Shown in pieces: positions 45,320 through 57,180 of a DNA stretch of 64,000 nt. The first letter of the stretch is position 1. Each line of letters starts with the position of its first letter. The position numbers were made by a program, and so were the translations under genes. Below the pieces are notes generated by a model. It had not been told where the DNA came from. It did no database searches and was given only the letters and a program-made list of their open reading frames with translations. The DNA comes from Diogma glabrata (Eukaryota; Arthropoda; Insecta; Diptera; Cylindrotomidae). The stretch spans positions 301,324,174 through 301,388,173 of the forward strand of contig OY856186.1 in assembly GCA_963693315.1 (NCBI GenBank). The letters run 5' to 3'.

Positions 45320-46650
45320 CAGAAATTGACAGAGCGAAAGCGCGAGAAAAATCACATTGCTTGCGGAATGCTTTGCTGTGATCTCTACTGTTTTAGAAAC
45401 TCCTAAAGAAAAACCAAAAATCCAGTCTTCAGGCGTTAGTATGAAAGATTTTTATTTCAAACCCAAAATTGTCAAAAAAATCTTAAGGGGGTTAACTACC
45501 AGCAAAGTCTCCGGTCTGAACATCATTCCTCCTATTCTAACAACATTTTCAAAGGAACTTGCACCTTCTCTTACTAAAATTTTCTACAAATCCTATGGAT
45601 CTGATATTTCTCTTTCGTGCTAGAAGTTAGCCAACTCATTCCCAAAACGAAACAAAATGTTATATTTCAAATTAAAGACCGCAATACCCTTGCTCTCAGT
45701 TCTATCTAAAATATATGAGCATTATATTAATACACACCAGTAATGCCAGATCGGGTAATTTTTTTCCATTTATGGGATATTTCATTTGGGATATTTCAAT
45801 GGGATATTTCAAAACAGGAAAGCGGACAAAAACTTGGCAAGTGCGGGCTTTTTTTACAATTAATTGTAGAAGCTTTTTAAATTTAAACTTATTCAAAATG
45901 ATCGCAACAACTATTGTTTTACTATCCTTCCAGAAAGATGTTGATTAATCAATAATTTTGTTTAAATGAATCTGCCATTCATCGCCTTTATAGTATACAG
46001 TAAAATCGATGAAATTTCAGCCTTCTGATGTTGATGTTCTGATATTTCTTACGAAAATAGAAACAAAAGTTTCGAAAATCCCACAAGCAATAACATATTT
46101 CTGAGTTTCAGGAATATTTTCACACAACGAGACGAAAAATAAAATCACCTACAATAAGGAGCTACAAGATCCTCTCTATGCATCGATGCATTTTGAACAT
46201 ATTAAAAAATATTGTTATAGTGGTGGATTTTGAAGTTTTTTCCATATTTATATATATATGTATATTTTTTTTGATTGTAAGCTTGATGGGAAGTTTTTTC
46301 TTAAAGAAACGGTAAAATCGGTAAGTTTTGATACGGCAACGGGAAATTTATTTTTTAAAGTCAAGCATCACTGATGCACACATATAAACATTTTTGGAAG
46401 ACAAAACTGACACCCAATACGTTTTTTGAAACAAAAGATCAACAACCGATCGAAACACACCGATTTACATCGTACAAATGAAATGCTTAGTCCGAATCAA
46501 CAGTCCCGGGGATGTACAATCCACAAAGGTTTAAAAATCGTTCATCAACACCTCAACAGGCATCTTGTTGTGGGACCCACGTCTTAAAAGGTATCTATGT
46601 GTGTTGTTATAATTCCTACACAGAGCTTTTTATTAAAAAAAAATTTGTTG
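45320..46650 (+). pseudogene. Decayed copy of the 50-kb LINE family
   Basis: 45330-45735 matches 51500-52045 (CFAVISTVLETPKE, VKKILRGLTTSKVSG, KELAPSLTKIF). A foreign segment then starts, with three GGGATATTTCA repeats at about 45774-45815. 46420-46460 matches 52102-52135 (ACAAAAGATCAACNACCGAT), and 46540-46650 matches the 3' end (TTGTTGTGGGACCCA, GTCTTAAAAGGTAT) with an A-run at about 46632. Several deletions and one insertion are evident. This copy keeps GAA where the 50-kb copy has the stop TAA at 51863. Confidence 0.8.
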
Positions 46651-46699
46651 GACCCCCTCCTTAAACTTTTTCTGTGTGCGCCCCTGCTTGTATGCACCT

Positions 46700-47190
46700 C
46701 TAAAGGTAGCTCATCCAAACACTAGAAAAGAAACGTGATCACATCATCAATTTGATTTCGAGTGTTTCCATTAGGTAAGACCCAAGTCTGCTTATGAATC
46801 GATAGATGCGGAAAGAAAGTACTGTCAATTTTCAAATTATTTGATAATGCAAACTCAGTCATTCTTTCAACATTATCATTCGAATTTAAATGCCGGCTGT
46901 TGGCCTGTAGCCCACCCTACTTTCATAAGAGATATCTCTTCCAATCCGCCCATTAAAGTCACCAAGAACCATAATGAAGTCGCGTGTTGGTGTTTGCTTC
47001 ATAACTTCTCTTAGTGCTATGTAGAAAGTATCCTTCTCGTCGACGGTTGTAGCTTCAGTAGGTGCATGCAGGGCAATAAGAGCAATATTAATGTATGTAT
47101 CGCGTACCCGTAGGAAGCAGATCCCCTCAGTGACCGGGTTGAATTTCATCCCGGCTTCATCAACAAGAAAACCAGTTCAAATTCTCTTCG
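46700..47190 (-). pseudogene. LINE endonuclease domain fragment
   Basis: Minus strand from about 47180: DEAGMKFNPV, ICFLRVRDTYINIALIALHA, then VLGDFNGRIGR (the GDFN catalytic block). After a break, KIDSTFFPHLSIHKQTWV and NQIDDVI follow at about 46840-46750. The domain nicks target DNA in LINE insertion. Frame breaks near 46885 and a lost downstream RT make it non-functional. It may belong with the 43.2-44.1 kb relic as one broken element. Confidence 0.85.
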
Positions 47191-47262
47191 AGAAGGATGA
47201 CCATTACAGTATAAAGAGTGACTATCCAAATCTTGTTTTCCGATATATTCCAATATATTTGT

Positions 47263-47397
47263 GTTTACCTTCCTACAACAAATCAAACGGGCCAAAAAGA
47301 GCCAAACTGTCAAGGGTCTATCTGCAACAACATAATATGTTGTTTTAGATATACCCTAAGTAGTTTGGCCCTTTTGAATTGTTGTGAGAAGGTAAAC
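47263..47397. repeat. Imperfect palindrome, about 135 bp
   Basis: Arms 47263-47333 and 47337-47397 are inverted copies (GTTTACCTTC, ACAACAA, GGGCCAAA, AGGGT.TATCT, ACAACAT) with one arm about 10 bp longer. The GGGCCAA word recurs inverted again at about 47434. Either a short foldback element or a transcript hairpin. Confidence 0.7.
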
Positions 47398-47402
47398 CAA
47401 AG

Positions 47403-49058
47403 TAGATTCGTCTTAGAAGAAAAATGCAGATTGGCCCTTTTAACTCAACAGCATTGATATATTGAAATAAACATTAAAGTCACCTATTACGATAGTTGGG
47501 AGCAAAAGTGTCGTCAAATTGTGGTCAACGAGTAAATGACTAAGAAAAACTGATAAACTGATTTGTCCACTGAGCATTGGTGACAGACAGTTTTCGAACT
47601 CTATGTATTTTTCATTTGTCGTTAGATTTAATTTCGTACAAAATATACAATTGCTGCCGTAGCGAAATTCGTCCTCTTCTAAAAATGGAATTTTACTAAT
47701 AAATGAAAAACTACCTTCGAAAATAACAAATTAAAATGCATTGGATTTGAAAGAATCACCTTCCATATAACACCCATAAAGGTCAAAAATATTTTTTTTT
47801 CAAAATTTCTTCTCTCAACCTCCAAAGAACATCTTAATAGTTTAGCCGTCCGCTATATAGTTTTTGTTCAAACTTGACCTAATTACAAAAACGCAAATTT
47901 TTTCAATTTTTTTGTAGTGTTCGAAAGTAAGGGGAAACAGAACAGAAAAAAATTGTCGGAAATTACAAAAAACACACCTTTCTTGTGTCAAAAATATTTT
48001 TTTCTTCAAAATTTCAATTCAAATCATAAACTAATTCCTCCATGCGATTAATCTAAATAAATCTAAATTACTTTCAAAACATTTCCAAATTTCCAACGAA
48101 AATATTCAATTTAATTCCAAAACATAGTAACTCAACTTTAGGTTTTTATTTAATTTTTTCTAATGGTACTTAGTACAAACAAAAGAAATTAGATATTCAT
48201 TTTTATTGGCAATGAGATGCCAATAAAAAATGTATATCTAATTTGGGATTATCGTTCATTAGCTTAGTAAAAGGCTTATAAAATTGGAACCTCTAGAGGT
48301 AGAAGGCTAAAAATCTCTGAGGCAATAGCTTAGAAGTTTGTCTAAAAGCTAGCGTGAGCTCAAGCTAAAGAAGCAAAAAAAATTAAATTTTGTTCCGTTT
48401 CAATGTGCATGTGCTTAATTTCACTTGAACTTTTTTTTTTTAATTTTGGAAAGATGTTGTGTTGTGATGTGTTGTATCTACTTGTGACAAATTATTTTAA
48501 ATGCCTGTCTATCTATAAAAATGAAGACAAGGTTTAAGAATTTTTTCAACCACGAATTTTTCAAGAACTTTTCAGAGCAGAGATTTTTATTTTAAAATTT
48601 ATTTAAAATGAGAATATTTTAAAAATAATGTTAAAAATACACAAAAAAACTAGATTGAAATAACTTGATTCAAACGGCCGTTACGTAGCACAAAAGTCTT
48701 GGCTAGAAATGACCCTATAACTGGTTAGCTACGAACTTATACAAACTACAACTAATATATTTTTTCAAATATTTTTCAAACAACATTGTGACTCCTAATA
48801 AACGAACGGTTTCATATTCGTGTATTTGTTTGGAACACATACTAATTGGCATTTTATTTAGCGTATGGTTTTTATGACACATTAAAATATAGAAATAAAA
48901 CTTAAAATAGGTAGATTTTTTCTATGAAATCTACCTAAAACAAAACATGAATACACATTAAATGAGCTTACAATCAATTTGATTGCACGTCTTTTAGTTA
49001 AAAAGTAAAAAGTAAAATTATATAAATATTTAAACATTGGGCAGTATATTTGAGCATT
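47403..49058. other. AT-rich non-coding stretch
   Basis: No gene. 47790-47830 is an inverted, diverged match of 55560-55610 (GGTTGAGAG, AAATTTTGAAAAAAAA). A 26-bp hairpin at 48186-48244 is listed separately; a smaller one (AGGTAGATTT/AAATCTACCT) lies at 48909-48938. Confidence 0.55.
48186..48244. other. 59-base near-perfect hairpin
   Basis: Arm 48186-48211 and arm 48218-48244 are inverted complements over 26 bp with one mismatch and a one-base bulge, around a 6-base loop ATGAGA. The size resembles a short miRNA precursor or a MITE core, but the arms are very AT-rich and no expression evidence exists. Confidence 0.6.
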
Positions 49059-49290
49059 AGATGTTTACATCGAGTGAGTCTATCCTTGATATTACATCGG
49101 GCTTTGCCAAATGGATGTCTGCGATATCGCCATTGTATCGTCGAAATGGACACACGGTTGCAATGTGTTTTATGGTTTGTTGTAGAGCTCCGCAGTCACA
49201 TTGAGGGGACTCAGAAATTCCCCACTTGTAGAAAGAATCAGCACAACGTCCATGATTCGTTCTTATTCGGTTTAGTGTGGTCCACTAATT
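49059..49290 (-). pseudogene. LINE ORF2 C-terminal zinc-knuckle fragment
   Basis: The minus strand encodes, without a stop, TLNRIRTNHGRCADSFYKWG then CDCGALQQTIKHIATVC, the Cys/His motif (C-X1-C...H...C) at the C-terminus of many LINE ORF2 proteins. It then continues to SRIDSLDVNI. It joins directly to a fragment of another LINE family at about 49291. Confidence 0.8.
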
Positions 49291-49745
49291 AAAATATCAT
49301 TGGGGAACTCGGTTTTTGATCTGGAAACAATCAATACCTGTGTTTTAGTGGAATTAAAATTGACCAAATTTTTGTCCCCCCAATCGGCGACTTTTTCAAG
49401 GTCCTCGGTTGCACTTATGGCGGGATTTCTCCGTTCATGCATTTTACCCTTGGAGAATAGGGGAACGAATGACCTGTGCAGTGGCACAATAGTTAAGAGC
49501 GCGTCTAGAAAAGTAGTTTTCCTCAAAAGATGCAAACAGTGTTTCACTATAAATCCATTACTTCACATGTATAGGCTCTAAGCACGTCCCTGTATGGTGT
49601 GTTCTTATCTAACTTTTTGGCGCTGTATTTATTGCCATTTTTGCTTTCTGGAACTTCACTCGAAACCATGCTATATGAATTGAGAATAATCGAACTTTGA
49701 TATCAAAACTTAGTTCTCGACAATGCTGTTGATTTATTTGTTTTT
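49291..49745. pseudogene. Two head-to-head fragments of the 50-kb LINE family
   Basis: 49291-49470 on the minus strand matches 52500-52690 (SKGKMHERRNP, KVADWGDKNLVNFNSTKTQ). 49494-49745 on the plus strand matches about 52794-53040 (GCGTCTA.AAA, CGTCCCTGTATGG, ATCGAACTTTGA). The two pieces are adjacent in the source element but here point in opposite directions, so one part has been inverted. Both carry indels and stops. Confidence 0.75.
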
Positions 49746-49799
49746 TTTTTTAAATTCGTCACCAACTTACTAACTTTACCGTCTCTTTCTTTGATTAAA

Positions 49800-52700
49800 T
49801 CTGTTCCCGCAGGAACAATGTTGATCTACGGGTCTGACTACCCTGCGTACTCCAGTCCCTGCCATTGACATATGAGTTAGCGTGAGATATCACATACCAC
49901 TGGCAATGGCAGGAGATGTCATTAGCCAAGATGATATCTTAGGGTGCTGGCGGACGAACTTTAATTAGTCAACGGCAGCACTTCCAGTCTTAGCTGGGCA
50001 GCGTTCCGTAGCGGTACCGCTCATTAGCTCTTCCGAGGAATCGGACCAACACGTAGTTATGTGTGGGCTTTGTGCCTCGATTGAGGTGGTGGGCGGTGCG
50101 TCTGGGGTGCGCTACATCAGCTGGATTATTGGCATTTAGTTTTGTTTTGTTTTCTGCAAATTTCTCACAATTTGTTTTTCACTTATTATTTTGTTATTAT
50201 TTCTTCATCTTATCATGAAATATTGGCATATGTCATATTTTGTAGTATGATAGGATTTTTTACTTAGTTATGCATTTTAAAATAAAACATAAAAAAATAA
50301 AATAAACATTTTGATATATATATATGGCAGTACAACCGAAAAAAAATAAGTCTGCAAGTGGTAAAGCAAATTTGCGCAATCCACCCGCCCATAAAGCGGC
50401 ATGTCCACGGAATTTGCAGGGACAAGACATATATGAATCAATAAAAAATTTTAAAATACATGTTCAAAACATCTGCGGATTGAACGCTAACCATGACCAC
50501 GTGCAACATCATCTTGAGCACGACAAACCGAACATTCTATTCCTTACAGAAACACAAGTTTCTAAAAATTTTCTCTTTATAGAATCGCTTAATTCCAAAT
50601 ATAGGCTCGAATCAGCTTTCAAACTCCATCAGGGCGTATGCGCATTCATTCATGAGAGTGTTGCGTACACGCGCTTTCCAAATTTTGAACTACACGGTGA
50701 CGGCTTCAATACAATGGTTTTAAAGATTTGTCTTCCAGAAATGACTTTTTTTACAATAGCTTTATACCGGTCCCCCAACAAACGTAACCCAAACTTTTTT
50801 AATATACTGACAAAAATTATGGACGAGATTAGAGCAAAGTCCCCTAATTGTGAAGTTATCGTTACCGGTGACTTCAACGTCCACAACAAATCATGGTTGG
50901 AATTCTCCAAATCGACCGACGATGTTGACAATAGTGGAAAACTGGCAGAAATTTTTGCCGCGTCTCAGGGCCTATTCCAAATTGTTAAAAGCCCGACTTT
51001 CACTCCCCGTAATGGCGGTGATAATAGTTTTCTTTTAGATCTCTATCTTACCACAATGCCAGATATTACGAGTGTCGATGTCGCGAAAGGTAGTATTGGA
51101 AATTCTGATCATTATTTAATCTCATCAGTTATCAAAACTGATTTACTTAAAACTACAGCTCCCAAACCCCGTAAAATATTTCACTACTCAAAAATGGATA
51201 AGAGTGGTCTTCAAAATTTTTTCCATGGTTTCCCTTTCGACCGTCATTGTTTTTACACTGACAATGTAAATGTTTCTGCTCAAAACTTTACAGAAACCAT
51301 CCAATTTGCTATCAATAAATTTGTCCCTTTCTCCATAGTAAAACCCAAACAAAAATACTTGTATTCAAAAGCTGCCAAAACGGCACTTAGAAACAAACGT
51401 AGATCATTTAATATTTGGATTCATAGCAAAACTCCCACTAATTGATCCCAATATCTAAAGGCCAACAAAATATCTAATCAGATTATCTCAAACGAAAAGT
51501 CCGAAATTGACAGAGCGAAAGCCTCAAAACTTACGTCTATGTCTGTTTCTGACAAGAGTTTCTACAGTGCCATTAATTCTTTAAATTCTGGTACAAAATT
51601 TTCTATTCCCCCTATTATTGATGGTGATTTAATCGTCAATGATCCCGCAAGAAAAGCTAACTTGTTCGCTGAACGCTTTGCTCTGAACTCCACTGTTTTG
51701 GAAACTCCTAAAGAAATACCCCAAATCCAGTCTTCAGGAGTTAATATGAATGAACTTCACTTCAAACCCAAAATAGTCGCTAAACTTTTAAAGGGGTTAA
51801 ACATCAACAAAGCATCAGGAATGGACAATATTCCACCCATTATTTTAAAAACCTTTTCCAAATAACTTGCACCAACTTTAACTAAAATATTCTACCAATC
51901 CTACAAATCTGGTATATTTCCCTCGTGCTGGAAGTTGGCAAATGTCCAGCCCGTCCCCAAAAAGGGACCAAAATCCGATATCTCAAATTATAGGCCAATA
52001 GCTTTACTATCGGTCCTATCCAAAGTCTATGAGCATTATATTAATACACATATTTCAAAATTTCTGGAAGAAAACCATTTAATATCCGACAGCCAATACG
52101 GTTTTCGAAACAAAAGATCAACTACCGATCTATTAAACTATGTAGCGCATTGTTGGAACAGCATACTTGATAAAGGTGGTGAAACATACGTTATCGCTTT
52201 AGACATCTCCAAGGCATTCGATCGAGTCTGGCATGCCAACTTAATCAACAAGCTCGTTGCGTACGGTTTTCATCCCAATGTTGTGAAGCTGATTCAAAAT
52301 TTTCTATCCAACCGATACATTTCGGTAACCTTAGACAGATTTTCTTCTGAGTCTAAACTAATTAACGCTGGTGTACCCCAAGGCTCAGTATTGTCCCCAA
52401 CCCTATTTTTGATTTATATCAACGAATTGTTGAAAATCACCAGTAACCCAATAAATAGTTTTGCAGATGATAGTACTCCGCACAAGTCGTTCGAGCCCGT
52501 TCCTTCAAAAGGTAAAATGCACGAACGAATTAATCCTACCCGGAGAGACGCTGCCATAAACGTGAACAAAGACCTGAATAAAGTCGCCGACTGGGGTGAC
52601 CAAAACCTTGTCAATTTCAACTCCACCAAAACACAGCTGTTGATTGTTTCCAGATTAAAGACCGAGTTCCCCAAAGATATTTTATTTAGTATGTGTGATG

Positions 52701-53425
52701 AACCAATAGGTGAATGTAAAAACATTCGTTTATTGGGTGTCACAGTTTCAAATAACCTACTCTGGAACGATCATGTAATGGCGATGGCAAAAAGCGCGTC
52801 TAAAAAACTCGGCCTCCTAAATAGATGCAAAAAATTTTTCACTCCATACCAATTGCTCCATGTTTATAAGTCCTATATTCGTCCCTGTATGGAGTACTGC
52901 TGTCAAGTTTGGGGTGCTGCCTCTGTTTCCATCTTGGCCCTCTTGGACTCTGTTCAAAAGCGAGCTGTACGAATTGTAGGTGATCGAACTTTGACATTAA
53001 AACTTGATTCCCTACAACATCGTCGCACTGTTGCTGACCTCGTTGTTTTTTACAAATATCGTCATCAGCAGTGCTCAGATGAAATCAGCGGCATCATGCC
53101 TCAAACTTATTCTTACCCCCGTTCCACTCGGCAATCGGCTGCCGCAACCAGTGAAACGGTAAAGATCCCGCGCTGTCATACTGGCAGATCGCAGAGAGAC
53201 TTCTTTGTCCGAACTGCGTACAAATGGAATAGTTTGCCGGAACACTTAGTCTCAGGTGGCTTCAACCCACAGATGTCTAAAAAAAGCGTTAATCTACACC
53301 TCAGAACGCCAGTTGTTGTGGGACCCAGGTCTAGACCTAGGTCTTAAAAGGTATTTATGTGTTGTTGTGACACATATTCTAAACCCTATTACACAACACA
53401 TTTTATTAAAAAAAAAAAAAAAAAA
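49800..53425 (+). mobile_element. Near full-length LINE (CR1/jockey group) with 5' leader and poly(A) tail
   Basis: A leader of about 520 bp (49800-50323, 5' end uncertain), one long ORF2 frame, a short 3' UTR with GTCTTAAAAGGTATTTATG, and an A-run at 53408-53425. No separate ORF1 is visible upstream. Related copies in this window: 9821-10556 (young, truncated, minus), 45320-46650 (decayed), 49291-49745 (inverted pieces) and leader pieces at 11.4-11.7 kb. Confidence 0.85.
50324..53347 (+). pseudogene. LINE ORF2: endonuclease and reverse transcriptase, two in-frame stops
   Basis: One frame of about 1007 codons starts at the ATG at 50324, interrupted only by TGA at 51443-51445 and TAA at 51863-51865. 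The endonuclease domain (about 50455-51150) shows QNICGLN, a TETQ site, VTGDFNVHN and GNSDHYLIS. The RT domain (about 51950-52650) shows SNYRPIALLSVLSK, YGFRNKRSTTD, ALDISKAFD, GVPQGSVLSP and FADD at 52460-52471. The C-terminal region has CCQVWG and ends RSRPRS. No shift in frame is seen, so only two point changes disable it: the decayed relative at 45.5 kb has a Glu codon where the TAA is. The protein would nick chromosomal DNA and reverse-transcribe LINE RNA there. Confidence 0.9.
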
Positions 53426-54368
53426 TCGAATGCATTTGCTTATTTACTTAACACTAACAGTCGGTTACTCCAAACAACCAAACTATAGAGATCTTATTTT
53501 ATGCGAACCAGAACACTTTCTATTCCGAAGTATATAAATTAATGAAATCTTAAATATGCTAGGAAAGACCTTTAAGGAACCTCGGTCTTAAAACTTTTGA
53601 TATGAAACAAAAATTGGCCTTTGTTTCAGTGGAAACGTGCACGGCAATGAATAAAAATATCTTGTGCATTCCCCGTAATCATAGGTCGGAGAATTTCTAA
53701 TTACTTACAGAACGAACGTTCAGAAATTTTTTCTCTCGATTAACAGTTTTCTATTCTAAATCTCACTTTGTCCAATAATATACATGGATAACCATAGCAT
53801 ATGTACAAATCTCACTTTGTCCAATAATATACATGGATAATCATAGCATATGTACAAACACATTTGATAATGATTTGGAAACGCTAAAATCCATTAACAA
53901 ATTTTGACAAAATGCCCCTTTGTAAACATGCAAAGATAAAAATCAACTTTCAATTTTCTTCAATCACATAATTTCCTGAGCACTTTAACCGTGAATCAGC
54001 AATCAGCATTTTTGTTTGTGTATTCTAAAACAATTCCAAAAATGGCACCATTTCTTCATCAATTATAAATAAAAGTAAAAACAACAAACAACTTTCATTT
54101 TCAATTAAACTTAATGATGATTCAGTAGTAGTTGTAAAATTTTTAGTGTCGCTATTGTTAATGAAATTTCTTTACGTTCTTTTGCAAAACTGTCTTGAAA
54201 AAGTGAAACTAGAATTAATAAACATAGGTCTATAGTTGTATTTTTTTTAATAGATTTTTTTTTCATAAAATAAATATTTTAAACATAATCTTAACATTTT
54301 TAACTATTAAATAAGTAAAAAAATTCCTACAAAAAATCAGTTTCTTTACTTAAAATATTTAATATTAA
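53426..54368. other. Non-coding stretch with a 49-bp tandem duplicate
   Basis: 53758-53806 and 53807-53855 are direct repeats with one difference (ATAACC/ATAATC). No gene seen. This lies just past the 3' end of the protease gene. Confidence 0.8.
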
Positions 54369-54374
54369 TTTATT
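54369..54374 (-). terminator. Candidate poly(A) signal of the protease gene
   Basis: Minus-strand AATAAA 25 bases after the TAG stop at 54399-54401. Position and sequence fit; several other AT-rich alternatives lie nearby. Confidence 0.45.
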
Positions 54375-54398
54375 TCCTAATAAAAATAGTTGTTTTTC

Positions 54399-55298
<900 letters not shown>

Positions 55299-56194
55299 CT
55301 ACATTTAATCTACAACTGCATGATATATTCAAACGATTCCATCCAACGGAAAACGGATTGAAGAATTTCCATGATTAACTTAAGTATTGTTCGAAAAAAG
55401 CTTTTGGTATGTGAACCCAGTCAAGTTCTTTTGAGAATAGACTCGAAAGTTACGGGCGAGAATTCTCAAACAAACTCACTGACGAAGAAGAAAAAGATTA
55501 CATTACAAAAAAAAATTAAAAAAAAAAAATCATGGTAGGAAAAGTTGTAAATCACATTATTTGGAGGGGGTTGAGAGCAAAAATTTTGAAAAAAAAATTG
55601 TTAAAATAAAAGGTGAACTTTTTTCTAGTTTAGAACATTTTTTTCTGTAATTGCCGAAGGCACAGTTTTTAATTTATTTTTAAAATGATGTTTTTAAAAA
55701 AAATATTCTCGTATATAGTATATTATACACACGGAGCCCTCGACTAGCAATTTATATTCGCACCTGTCCGAGTTTTTCTTTTGACAATACTCCTTTCACC
55801 TTACAGAATATAACATCTATGGAAATTTCTTTGCAACCTGTTTTTTTTACTTAAGTTACTAAAGAAGTAACCTTCTATAAACCTTTGCAACGTAGATAAT
55901 ATCAACGTTAGATTTTAAATGTTAATATCCCACTCCAAATATTTCACAAAATGGTTTCATTTATCGTTTCAAAAGGTGTTGTATAGGACAACAGTCATGG
56001 TTAGATTGCAGTCAAACAATAAAAATAGTATTACAAGATGTACCGATTAAACGAAACACAAAAGCAGTAAACAAATAGACAAATTCAGGATATCTTTCCA
56101 TAAGAAATCATTCAGTCAAGTCATTCTCCATGGGATTCTTCTTTCTTACTGGTACCGAAACGATCCAATAAAACCAAACGAAAAACGGTATAGT

Positions 56195-57180
56195 ATGGTT
56201 ATAAATTTTCGAAAACTAAACCATATTACAATAAACGCAGGCGTCTTCACTATCACGAATAGGGCAAATTGTAAATCAATTAGGAAACTCAAGATATTTT
56301 ACAACCCTGGATTGCCACAGCCTGTGGTTATTATCAGATCTATTGATATTGATTATATAGTAGTTATTATCAGATTATTCGGTCATTTTAAATTTTTAAT
56401 GCCATTTGTGCCATTTGGACTAAGTCCTACTCGAGATTCATTACATAGTGCTACAAACTACATACTAACAGGGCTCTACTGGACGCGGCCTGTTATGTTT
56501 ATTTAGACGATATTTTAATATATGATAGAATCCTGGAGGATTACAACTAGAAACTGACAGACATACTTTTAAGACTAAAATATTATAATTTAGAATTACA
56601 GCCAGAGAAATGCCAGCTATTGAGAAGAGAAATATTTTATTTGGGATATCTGTGTTCCAAATCAGGAGTAAGGAGTATTGCCGGAACTAAACCAAATTCA
56701 ATTGATTTAAAACTTTCAAATTCCAAAAACATTTAAAAACCATACCTATTTCGGGGACTGGCAAACATCTATCGAAGATTTGTATCAGGGTTTTCAAGAA
56801 ATGCTAGTCCAATGAATAAATTATTCCAAGAGGCTGTATAACTTAAACGGGATAAAGAGTGTGATTTAGCTTTTCACAAGTTAATAGAAAGTATCCTTTC
56901 TCCTTCAGTGCTATTATAGTCCTACCGCACCAAACCGTTTAATCTTACAACTGATGCAAACAGCGAAGGATTACACCTTTTATCTCAAGGTAAGGTTGGT
57001 GCAGACAAACCCATAGAATTCATTAGTCGACCACTAAACAAAGTCTAAACACCAAACAAAGCCCAATCAACCGGAGATTGTTAGACAATCTGTTTGTCTA
57101 GCAAGATTTTTACTGTTTAACTTGGTTTAAATTGTTTCAACTTAAAAACATATAACTGAATCGCTAACTGCAGAAAGGGG
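56195..57180 (+). pseudogene. Decayed Ty3/gypsy pol (RT to RNase H) inside the intron
   Basis: The plus strand shows VINFRKLNHITINAG (RT start) and FVPFGLSPT. A frame-broken YLDDI-like block follows near 56500, then LELQPEKCQLLRREIFYLGY, a RGLANIYRRFVSGFSRNASP segment, LTTDANSEGLHLLSQG (RNase H start) and EFISRPLNKV. Many stops and at least two frameshifts interrupt it, and no LTRs or integrase were found. The lineage resembles 17.6-like elements and differs from the 12.6-kb element. It lies antisense to the host gene. Confidence 0.85.
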
